From positions 2,542,001 to 2,606,000 of the forward strand of contig OX337238.1 in NCBI GenBank assembly GCA_946965045.2: a stretch of 64,000 nucleotides of DNA, read 5' to 3'. The DNA is from Epithemia pelagica (taxonomy: Eukaryota; Bacillariophyta; Bacillariophyceae; Surirellales; Surirellaceae). The notes beneath the pieces were generated by a model. That model did not search any database. It saw nothing but the letters and a program-made list of their open reading frames with translations, and was not told the DNA's origin. This document shows, one piece after another, positions 57,452 through 64,000 of the stretch. A program made the translations under genes and the position numbers. Each line of letters opens with the position of its first letter. The first letter of the stretch is position 1.

Positions 57452-57625
57452 CAATCCGCCTGCCCTCGGCGAATTGCTTGCTAACGCTGCAGTCCTTTGG
57501 TAGCTTTAGGGAAAGACTCCGCTGGTTGGTTGTGGCTTCTGATGACTAGGAGTCATCGGGAGCCTGCCAACAGCGGAAACGCTGAGGAGTAGAGCATCGG
57601 GATCTAACCCTCTAGCGTCTGCACC
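57452..57625. repeat. Split direct repeat unit, inner copy (174 bp)
   Basis: Second copy of 57122-57295. The 156-bp spacer 57296-57451 is the candidate A2 segment and contains short palindromes built on CTAGCTAG and GTAGCTAC. Confidence 0.9.
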
Positions 57626-57742
57626 ACATGTCTTTGCCTTGACTAGCCACCACAGCTGACTGCGGAGTGTGAGGGAGTAGCCGATAGGACAATTGGAGGG
57701 CGTAGGACATGGGCACAAAGATACGGTTGCGGAAGAGGTGAG

Positions 57743-58747
57743 ATGAGTTCTGCAGCTCGGAGAACAGAAGAAAGCGAAACGACGGCTGAACAACTGGATC
57801 GTTTAAAAACAGTTGTCGAGGCACAACGCAAAGAATTGCACGGCGCTTTAGGAGGAGTGGATATCGCGCAAACAGAGCTGGATAAGACTCGCGTGTTGCA
57901 CGCCCAAGAGCGTCAACATTTGGAGGACGTGCATGGCGGAATACTTGCATCTAAAGAGGCGTCGGTGATTCAGACGCAGAAAAACTTGCGAGAGTTGGTG
58001 GGCGACCATCAAGCGGAGATCGATCGACTAGTGACCCGTGTGTGTGAGACTTTTGCGGAGGAGGGAGGAGACGGGGAAGACTTCGTGGAAACGGTGTTTC
58101 GACGAGCATCTCCAAGCAACAAGAAGGTCGTGGTGGCTCTAGAGCTGTTGTTTCCGCACCCGGAAGACCAAGAAGTCGTTTTCCACCAGATTTGTGGATT
58201 GGCCTTGGCTGGCGGACGGGAAAGGCCTTCTGCAGAGGAGGTTGTGGAACAAAAATTGGCCGTTGTTCGTGAGTTGTTCGCGCAGAACTCTGCCCGCCGT
58301 GGATTGCCTGTGCCAGTTCCCGGAGGGAGAGCCGCGACGGCTGCCGCAGCAGCCGACCGAAAAGATAAGAAACCCGAGGCGGGTAAAAAGAGGTCCGAAG
58401 GGAAAGGAACCGGTGAAGCGTTTTCGAAGCGCGAGAAGCGTTCTTTGGAAGAGTGGTTGGGCCAACCGGGTTTCAGTACCCTACCCAAGAAGCAGCGCAA
58501 GGGCAGTACCCCTGTGAGGAGGGGCGCGAGTGTGTCGCCCAAGGAGAAAGGCCTGGGGTCGATCAAGGAAACTCCCACAAGGGAGAAATCGATTAAGGAA
58601 ACTCCTACGAGGGAGAAGACGGCGATTAGGGAAAACACGGCGACAGAGGACGAGCCGTTGTCGTGGAAGGAACATTTACCGGAAGTGGTTGTCCTGTCTG
58701 GCGAATCGTCGGGACGCGCGTCGAAGTTGGAATCAGACAGTGAATGA
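57743..58747 (+). CDS. Plus-strand accessory protein 1 of the tyrosine-recombinase element
   Basis: 334 codons from ATG (MSSAARRTEE), 117 bp from the inner direct repeat. N-terminal ~100 residues are a predicted coiled coil (TAEQLDRLKTVVEAQRKELHG). A compact acidic-hydrophobic middle follows (SPSNKKVVVALELLFPHPEDQ), then an Ala/Lys/Arg-rich linker (AATAAAAADRKDKK). Near 58566-58620 there is a tandem IKETPTREK repeat. It has no zinc knuckle or enzyme motif. Its coiled coil plus basic tail could suit a Gag-like or nucleic-acid-binding role (inference). It is convergent with the recombinase gene. Its TGA overlaps the ATG of the next gene. Confidence 0.75.
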   Translation: MSSAARRTEESETTAEQLDRLKTVVEAQRKELHGALGGVDIAQTELDKTRVLHAQERQHLEDVHGGILASKEASVIQTQKNLRELVGDHQAEIDRLVTRVCETFAEEGGDGEDFVETVFRRASPSNKKVVVALELLFPHPEDQEVVFHQICGLALAGGRERPSAEEVVEQKLAVVRELFAQNSARRGLPVPVPGGRAATAAAAADRKDKKPEAGKKRSEGKGTGEAFSKREKRSLEEWLGQPGFSTLPKKQRKGSTPVRRGASVSPKEKGLGSIKETPTREKSIKETPTREKTAIRENTATEDEPLSWKEHLPEVVVLSGESSGRASKLESDSE

Positions 58748-59322
58748 AGATGGAGGAGACGGCCGAGTTGATTGACGAGCTGGATCAGATGGCGGATAGG
58801 CAGGCTCAAATTGCCGAGATTATGGGAGAGTTGGGACGGATGGCCGAGAGGCAAGTGGAGATCTCTAGACGATTGCTTGAATTGAAGGAATTGGCGGAGA
58901 GGAGAGTGCAGCAGGCGATTAATGTGGTGGCGGCAGCGAACGCAGCTGTGGCAGACGGAGGAGGAGGGGGGGAATGGGAGCCCGATGGAGTAGGAATGCG
59001 AGAGGGCACACCACGGGGCCGAGAGGAAGGGTCGACGGCCCGTGGAGGAAGATGGGGATGGCGAGTGGCGAGCAAAGGGGTGGGTGGACCGAGTCCCCGT
59101 GGACGTACGAGTCCACGAGCACAAGGTGGATTTCGGGGTCGGCGGGCAAGCCGCGGATCAGAGGAGCGTTTCAAAGTTGGGGAGCGGGTTCGGATTCGAA
59201 ACCCAAACGATCCCGCTGACCCAACTGGGCGGGTGGTGAAGGTAACAGACGCACGTATCCACGTGGAGACCGACAATGGCGTGCGTTATTCTCGAGCGGA
59301 CAAGAACATAGCGAGGATTTAA
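58744..59322 (+). CDS. Plus-strand accessory protein 2 with SH3-like C-terminus
   Basis: 192 codons; the ATG overlaps the previous stop as ATGA. Residues 1-70 form a heptad-like helix (ELIDELDQMADRQAQIAEIM, RQVEISRRLLELKELAERR). Then come a Gly-rich tract, an Arg/Gly/Pro-rich basic region, and a final ~55 residues (FKVGERVRIRNP..., GRVVKVTDARIHVETDNG) with the look of a small SH3/KOW-like beta barrel as used in nucleic-acid or chromatin binding. The fold call is by pattern only. Ends 68 bp from the recombinase stop. Confidence 0.7.
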   Translation: MKMEETAELIDELDQMADRQAQIAEIMGELGRMAERQVEISRRLLELKELAERRVQQAINVVAAANAAVADGGGGGEWEPDGVGMREGTPRGREEGSTARGGRWGWRVASKGVGGPSPRGRTSPRAQGGFRGRRASRGSEERFKVGERVRIRNPNDPADPTGRVVKVTDARIHVETDNGVRYSRADKNIARI

Positions 59323-59390
59323 GGTTGGAGCGGACGAAATAGTGATACCATAACAGAATAGTGAGATACATTTGATGTGAATAGTGGTAG

Positions 59391-60803
59391 TTAAATATTT
59401 AGGACGCCCGCAATGGCCGCTTGACTATGAGGACCAATTGCTTTCGAGCAGTCACGGAGGTAGTGTTTGATCGAGTCTTCTTGCCACCGGAGTCGGAAGG
59501 CAATTTGGGGGAGGGGAACTTGAACGTTCCACAACGCTACAGCGGCTGTGACGCGTGTAGAATGGGCGACAAGCAAGTGGGCGTGACGCCGGTGGTAATT
59601 ATGAGGGTTTGGGTACGCCTCCAGGCAAGCTTGACGGAGGGCTTTGATGATATCGGCCGACCGAAGGTAGGCTATTTTCCCCGGTTTGACCTGATAGGAG
59701 GCGAGGGGCAGGTGGGCTCCGACTTGGAGGGAGAGGGAGCGGCGGGCAATTGAACAGGATGCGAGCACGGGACAGAGATATGAGTGGCCGGAACGACGGA
59801 AGATGCGTTTCGTGAAATTATGAGCGCTTTTGTCATGCCGAAAGCGGATCTGGACTGCCGAGACGGTGTGTTCGTGTTTGGGGAGGGAAGCAAGTGGAAT
59901 CATGTCGTTTGCTTGAGTCAAGAAGACGAAGTCACTGGAGACAAAGGCAATAGGTTGATCGTTCCAGGATGGATCATTGGGACAATTGGGAACGGCCGCG
60001 AAGACAAACTTTGAGCCAGAGGTTTGGGCAAATTCACTGGCACGGGAGCCGGTGAAGAGGCCAAGCCGGACCCAGTCGAAGAGTGTTGCGTCAAGTGACG
60101 AAGGAGGGGCCCCGACTGCACGGTAATAGAGCACGCTAAGGATGGCATCGGTGATGGGTTCCTTACGATCGCGTGGACGTTGCCAGCAACGATGAAATTG
60201 TAATGGGTCGGATAGCAATGGGTGTAGCAGGGTTGAGTTGGTTGGGTTGGAGATGTTAACAGGGCGGTTGAGGGCAACCTGAAGTGCGGAATGGGCAGCA
60301 GTTACGTAAGATTGAATGGTATCTGCCGCTAGGTTGGACCTCCTGTAGTAGTTCTCGCCGTTTGTGACGTGATGTAGGTAAAGGTGGAGGATGTGTATGC
60401 ATTCGTTATCGGTCAGGCGAGATAAAAGTTCGGGGGTGAGGTGATTGCGAGCGGACCATCGGGAAAAGTGAGCGCCTCGAGAGTCCAAAGTTCGATCATT
60501 CTTGTTCCTAGTTCGTCCTCGGTCCTGTTGAATTTGAAGCTTGTTAATATCACTGATAGCAACCTGGAGGGCACGCGGTAGGCGGTGGATGGGTCCAGCA
60601 CTGGCTTGGACTGCTCGATAACGGAGGCCCAAGTGGGCGCAAGGGACGGGCGGGACAACAGGTCGGCATTGTGATTGAGCTCGCCCGCAATATGCGAGGC
60701 CTGTAATTGAACGGGAATAGGGGCAGATGTGAGCATGGCTTGAAAAAGACGAGCAAGACGACGAATTGCGGGCCGCTTGGCACGGGCGGCATGGGAGAGC
60801 CAC
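59391..60803 (-). CDS. Tyrosine recombinase of the DIRS-order element
   Basis: An open frame of 470 codons; the true start is uncertain because its 5' third overlaps the RT gene in another frame. Catalytic signatures: the first Arg in GLFTGSRASEF (~residue 252), the HxxR box in AHSTRVTAA (~417) and the Tyr in SIKHYLRD (~446). It would join the circular cDNA intermediate to the genome, replacing a DDE integrase. A basic linker (NKNDRTLDSRGAHFSRW) precedes a SAM-like N-terminal helical domain (LAADTIQSYVTAAHSALQ). Same strand as RT, unlike Kangaroo-type elements with an inverted YR. Confidence 0.88.
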   Translation of the reverse strand: MALPCRPCQAARNSSSCSSFSSHAHICPYSRSITGLAYCGRAQSQCRPVVPPVPCAHLGLRYRAVQASAGPIHRLPRALQVAISDINKLQIQQDRGRTRNKNDRTLDSRGAHFSRWSARNHLTPELLSRLTDNECIHILHLYLHHVTNGENYYRRSNLAADTIQSYVTAAHSALQVALNRPVNISNPTNSTLLHPLLSDPLQFHRCWQRPRDRKEPITDAILSVLYYRAVGAPPSSLDATLFDWVRLGLFTGSRASEFAQTSGSKFVFAAVPNCPNDPSWNDQPIAFVSSDFVFLTQANDMIPLASLPKHEHTVSAVQIRFRHDKSAHNFTKRIFRRSGHSYLCPVLASCSIARRSLSLQVGAHLPLASYQVKPGKIAYLRSADIIKALRQACLEAYPNPHNYHRRHAHLLVAHSTRVTAAVALWNVQVPLPQIAFRLRWQEDSIKHYLRDCSKAIGPHSQAAIAGVLNI

Positions 60804-63265
60804 GAGAGCGCCGACGTGTTGTCGGTGCGCATGGAGATGACAAGGGTCTGGGGTTGCGGTGTGGCGTGAGAAGCCACTCGCTGCAGGAACCAGAAGTTTA
60901 TGAGAAGGACGACGAATTCAAGCAAGTTGATGTGCCACAGGGCATCGGGCGTGTCTTGAGTTGGATCGGATAATTTGGTGGACTGCATATCTTTTGGCAG
61001 GATGAAGCCCAGGCGAAGTAAGTCGGGTTTGGTCAGTCTCCACATGAAGGGGTAGTGGGTGGATAACCAGCCTCCCAGCCCTTCAATGGAGGCGTCGCCT
61101 AAAATTTCAAATTGCGAAACCCGCGGGATGCATAAAGCGATGGGACGGGTCCAAATGTGGGTCCGAGAAGAATGGAGGGTGGCCAAGAGCGTTCGGAGGT
61201 CCATAACGGTTTCTCGGTTGAGGGTGAACCGGGTTTTGTGCCAAAAGGAGGCGGCACGGGTGGATTTGCCTGCTGCTGCGGTGGCACGGAGGCGGTCGTT
61301 GAGTGCATACTGTAGGGATAATGTGTAGTAGATGCCCAAGAGTGAGACTGGGGCGCTGTGACGGACGAGGCCCAGAATCGTGGCCGCCATTTGCGGTGAA
61401 AGCCGACGCCCGTCGGAGGGCGTGGTGGGAAGATCGAGGGCGCGTTGAAGATAGACCTGTAGTTGTGTCTGTTTATGGGACGGCCAAGAAATTGTCATAG
61501 TTCGAGTGTTGATGATATACCCCAGGAATTTCAGGCTGTGACTGATGTCACGCACAAATTTTATCGGATTAATAGGGTCGGGTCGATGGGGATCTTCGTC
61601 GGGGAAGCCGAAGGTGACGTATGCGGCGAGAATACTGCTATTGACTAACCGGTGGATCTCCGAGCGGATGGCCGCTCCACCGGTGTCGTCAACGAACGGA
61701 GCATACACCGGACGAGGAAAGGAGGACGGTTGGGATGCTAACAAGTGGGAGGTGCCTTGATTGAGAGCGTCGGGAGTGGCGGTCGTTAAGGTTCTGAGGG
61801 TGCGGGGGGACGGAGGGGGTGGGATAGCAATGGTGTCAGCCAAGAGAGTACGAGCGGAAGTGAGCTCGGCAAGGTAACGAGAGAGATGGGCTCGTAGCTC
61901 CCCCGGTAGCATGTAGTAGGAAGGACTGTTTTTGGCGCCAAAAATCATTCCAATGGGTATGATTAGGAACCAGCCGAGGACGCTTGCAAATGCTAAGGCA
62001 GCGTTGGGGTTGTATGTGACCCGACGGAAGGCGGCACTGATATCATCGGCGCTGAGCAGTATGTCTTCCGAGGGATGGTCAATACGCAGATTGTAGATGT
62101 ACCGCAAAAAGCGTAGGAAAGCCGTGCCGTAAGCCACCGCGGGGTTACAGTCATCGTCATGTCCAGCATCTGGAATTTGGGCATTGGTGTTGCCGTCATC
62201 AGTGTCTGTGATTTTGGAGCTTGGATCGATGCACAAGCGGCCGGTGTCGCCGATGCGGTGGGGTTTGGGCGCTACCCAGTTAATGAGTGAAAGGAAAAGA
62301 CCGGGGAGGAACCGCCAGATAATTCGGGGAAGGAAAAGATGATACTGTAGCTGTTCCTCTTTCTTGAACTTTTTGGTGATTTCCTCTAAGTTTTCTTGGA
62401 CCCCGGGGTAGTTGTCAAGGAGGTTGCGTTGGGAAACGGCAACGCGACTACAGGAATAGTGGCCTGCGAGAGGGGCGCCCAGGTGAAAAAGTTGCCAAGT
62501 GCGGGCATAGTCCAACCGTGGATAGTCCGGTGGGGGCTCAAAAGCTTTGACGCGGTCAATGATGTCGAAGGTGTCTGCCAGGCGTCTGTGATGATTATTG
62601 TAGATTCCGCCAAGCCAGCGGTACATGTCCGCATAGACAAAGTTTGCGCGACAAAGGGCAACGGCAAGCAGAAAAGCCTTACGGAATGGAAGGGGTTGGG
62701 ATTTGTCTTCGCAGGGGGGTATGCGACAGACAGCAAGAGAGGTGCCATGAGCAGCAGCAACGCGGAGACGATGATAGAAGTGGAAGCTTGGCGAGGAGGC
62801 GACTAGGTTTTGTTGGTCCTGTGGGGACAAAAAATCCCATGCGTAGTGGCCGAGCAATTCAGGGGAAACAACATGGGGTGCGGTTGCCGCAAGGGGAGTG
62901 CCGTCAGGAGCAGCATGGGATGTGCCGACGTTGAGACGGTCAGGACCGAAACCAATTCGTTTGCGATGGTGTGTGAACGACCAGAGAGGGAACAGGGGAA
63001 GAATTCCCCAGTTGGGCACCAAGGAGGAAGAGGCAAGGAGGAGTTGGGAGCGATCGGCGTCGGTCAAAAAGGGGTTGACGGTGGTTAACACCGTGTGCAA
63101 CGTTGGCAACTCATAGGAGACCCGAGAGGGGGCAGCACGTGGGTGAGAAGGAAATACTGGTAGTTTGGGGACAGTAGGGACAGCCTCAGTAGAGGGAGCG
63201 GGAAGGGAGAGGAGAAGATCTGCCGTAGAGGTGGGATAAAATTTCTCTGGTGAAGTGGGAGGCAT
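60413..63265 (-). CDS. Reverse transcriptase / RNase H of the DIRS-order element
   Basis: 950 codons (MPPTSPEKFYP). RT motif A is SADDISAAFRRV (~residue 405), the B region IGMIFGAKNSPSYYML (~445), and motif C FVDDTGG (~525). RNase H follows with LGDASIEGLGGWL (~727), RTDNTSALSWL (~815) and SHIAGELNHNADLLSR (~865). The catalytic aspartates are all present. The N-terminal ~250 residues have no known domain. No protease or methyltransferase is seen. The 3' 391 bp overlap the recombinase frame. Apparently intact. Confidence 0.88.
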   Translation of the reverse strand: MPPTSPEKFYPTSTADLLLSLPAPSTEAVPTVPKLPVFPSHPRAAPSRVSYELPTLHTVLTTVNPFLTDADRSQLLLASSSLVPNWGILPLFPLWSFTHHRKRIGFGPDRLNVGTSHAAPDGTPLAATAPHVVSPELLGHYAWDFLSPQDQQNLVASSPSFHFYHRLRVAAAHGTSLAVCRIPPCEDKSQPLPFRKAFLLAVALCRANFVYADMYRWLGGIYNNHHRRLADTFDIIDRVKAFEPPPDYPRLDYARTWQLFHLGAPLAGHYSCSRVAVSQRNLLDNYPGVQENLEEITKKFKKEEQLQYHLFLPRIIWRFLPGLFLSLINWVAPKPHRIGDTGRLCIDPSSKITDTDDGNTNAQIPDAGHDDDCNPAVAYGTAFLRFLRYIYNLRIDHPSEDILLSADDISAAFRRVTYNPNAALAFASVLGWFLIIPIGMIFGAKNSPSYYMLPGELRAHLSRYLAELTSARTLLADTIAIPPPPSPRTLRTLTTATPDALNQGTSHLLASQPSSFPRPVYAPFVDDTGGAAIRSEIHRLVNSSILAAYVTFGFPDEDPHRPDPINPIKFVRDISHSLKFLGYIINTRTMTISWPSHKQTQLQVYLQRALDLPTTPSDGRRLSPQMAATILGLVRHSAPVSLLGIYYTLSLQYALNDRLRATAAAGKSTRAASFWHKTRFTLNRETVMDLRTLLATLHSSRTHIWTRPIALCIPRVSQFEILGDASIEGLGGWLSTHYPFMWRLTKPDLLRLGFILPKDMQSTKLSDPTQDTPDALWHINLLEFVVLLINFWFLQRVASHATPQPQTLVISMRTDNTSALSWLSHAARAKRPAIRRLARLFQAMLTSAPIPVQLQASHIAGELNHNADLLSRPSLAPTWASVIEQSKPVLDPSTAYRVPSRLLSVILTSFKFNRTEDELGTRMIELWTLEALTFPDGPLAITSPPNFYLA

Positions 63266-63322
63266 TTCATCAGACCACGGCGAACGGGCGCAAGTCGAAC
63301 CTGGGCGATGATGTGCCGGTAG

Positions 63323-63940
63323 TCACGACGAGGGCGGGGGTTGTTGAGGGGCGTTTGGACGGTTCGGACGGTCTGAAGCCATGTGGGCTGCAAATTCCGG
63401 TGTAGGTTGGAGAAGGTGGCGAACGCGATCATGGTGACAGAACTCCCAGAGCGGTTTAAGGGAGGATTGGGGCCAGTTGGAGATAGCCTGGGGAGAAAGG
63501 CAGACGTGGTGTCGATTGCATTGCAACGGTTGGCCTTCCGAGTTTGTGCGTGAACGATGGGGACCGGTGCACCCGACAACAGAGTTCTTGTCGATGTACA
63601 TAAAGCAATATTGCTTTTGGTCGAAACGGGGAATGGTGAGGGAAGACGCGAGGTCGGCAAGGAGCTTACCTGAGTGGGTATAACGTTCCTTCCCTGCCGC
63701 GGTGAGGGTGACAAGCGGGACGAGAGCTTTTTGGCCAGGGCGACGCTGGGGTTGAGCGGAGTCAGAACGAGCACGCTTGGGCGGTGGTTGGTCGGCAGCA
63801 CGGTCAGGAGGACGGTCCGAGGGAGAGCGACGCCGTTGGGCACGATCGTAGCGTTCAAGAGGAGAACGAGAGTCACCCCGGTGATCAGGACGAGATGGTA
63901 GGAGATAGTTGGGGGTGGAGCGGCAAAACAAGGGTGACAT
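63323..63940 (-). CDS. Gag-like protein of the DIRS-order element
   Basis: 205 codons from ATG (MSPLFCRSTPNY). The N-terminal ~70 residues are Arg/Pro-rich and basic (RRSPSDRPPDRAADQPPPKRAR), followed by a Cys/His cluster (CFMYIDKNSVVGC...CNRHHVC) that may bind zinc and nucleic acid. Ends 57 bp before the first Met of the RT frame. The call as Gag rests on position and basic/Cys-His composition only. Confidence 0.6.
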   Translation of the reverse strand: MSPLFCRSTPNYLLPSRPDHRGDSRSPLERYDRAQRRRSPSDRPPDRAADQPPPKRARSDSAQPQRRPGQKALVPLVTLTAAGKERYTHSGKLLADLASSLTIPRFDQKQYCFMYIDKNSVVGCTGPHRSRTNSEGQPLQCNRHHVCLSPQAISNWPQSSLKPLWEFCHHDRVRHLLQPTPEFAAHMASDRPNRPNAPQQPPPSS

Positions 63941-64000
63941 GGAGTTGGTGTGTTGGTGGGAGAGTATTGTAGGAGCCGTAAATAATAGGGTAAAGGTGGA

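Larger units (their letters stand above)
57122..64000 (-). mobile_element. Tyrosine-recombinase (DIRS-order) retroelement, 5' end beyond the window
   Basis: Minus-strand genes in order: Gag-like (63940-63323), RT/RNase H (63265-60413) and a tyrosine recombinase (60803-59391). There is no integrase and no LTR. The 3' end has two exact 174-bp direct repeats (57122-57295 and 57452-57625) separated by 156 bp, the B1-A2-B2 layout of split direct repeats known from PAT- and Ngaro-like elements. The matching A1 should lie to the right of position 64000. No adenine methyltransferase domain is seen, which is closer to Ngaro than to classical DIRS1. Two extra genes lie on the plus strand (57743-59322). 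Confidence 0.85.

Noticed and set aside
58009-59276. Long minus-strand ORFs opposite the plus-strand genes of the YR element
   Set aside because: GC-rich antisense shadows (Pro/Ser/Arg-rich) without motifs; the plus-strand frames have coiled-coil and SH3-like order and a tight ATGA overlap.
1-64000. CRISPR arrays, tRNA or rRNA genes, bacterial operons
   Set aside because: No spaced short repeats, cloverleaf-like sequences or ribosomal segments were recognised. Introns and the retroelement types indicate a eukaryote.

Overview
The window looks like accessory, transposon-rich nuclear DNA of a diatom. The reasons are a Ty1/copia polyprotein with the diatom-type protease (DRGANGG) and integrase (ATDSIFSDTPA) wording, short (~80 nt) spliceosomal GT-AG introns, and a pronounced multicopy, repeat-rich layout. 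A pennate diatom is my best guess; another stramenopile is possible. Nothing bacterial is visible: there are no operons, tRNA/rRNA genes or CRISPR arrays.

The host backbone is a tandem array of seven minus-strand genes (about 1-3, 4-6.8, 8.4-18.7, 21.2-24.1, 41.3-44.2, 48.6-51.5 and 53.1-56 kb). Each has two exons: a six-bladed kelch propeller (~355 aa) joined by a phase-0 intron of ~80 nt to a ~570-585 aa exon with coiled coils at both ends. Five copies (2, 4, 5, 6, 7) are open throughout. Copy 1 has one nonsense codon and a different C-terminus. Copy 3 is split by a retrotransposon inside its intron. Broken plus-strand relatives of a second, membrane-protein-like family (begins with an RAPSTVAAAAPGL block, ends with QQGALQ or QQGTLQ) are interleaved. 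They sit head-to-head with kelch starts and tail-to-tail with kelch ends. Copies share near-identical patches in mosaic patterns, which suggests gene conversion or segmental duplication.

Four mobile-element insertions shape the window. (i) A very young Ty1/copia-like LTR element (10238-17597; 758-bp LTRs with one visible difference, TSD GTACC) lies in the intron of kelch copy 3. It carries an extra 251-aa ORF, has lost its RT core, and holds a 57-bp inverted scrap of its own RNase H. (ii) Two nested large TIR DNA transposons lie at 24347-40043. Each carries a large DUF6589-like putative transposase gene convergent with a RecQ-like SF2 helicase gene. Element B (32545-40030) sits inside the right terminal repeat of element A. 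This is the most interesting system in the window. (iii) A 433-bp TA-flanked MITE (27437-27869) interrupts the transposase of element A. (iv) A tyrosine-recombinase (DIRS-order) retroelement starts at 57122 and runs off the right edge. It has a split-direct-repeat end, Gag-like, RT/RNase H and YR genes on the minus strand, and two unexpected plus-strand genes overlapping by ATGA.

Most intergenic stretches are degraded copies of the kelch and membrane-protein families. I could find no supported gene in 1-973 or 46531-47585.
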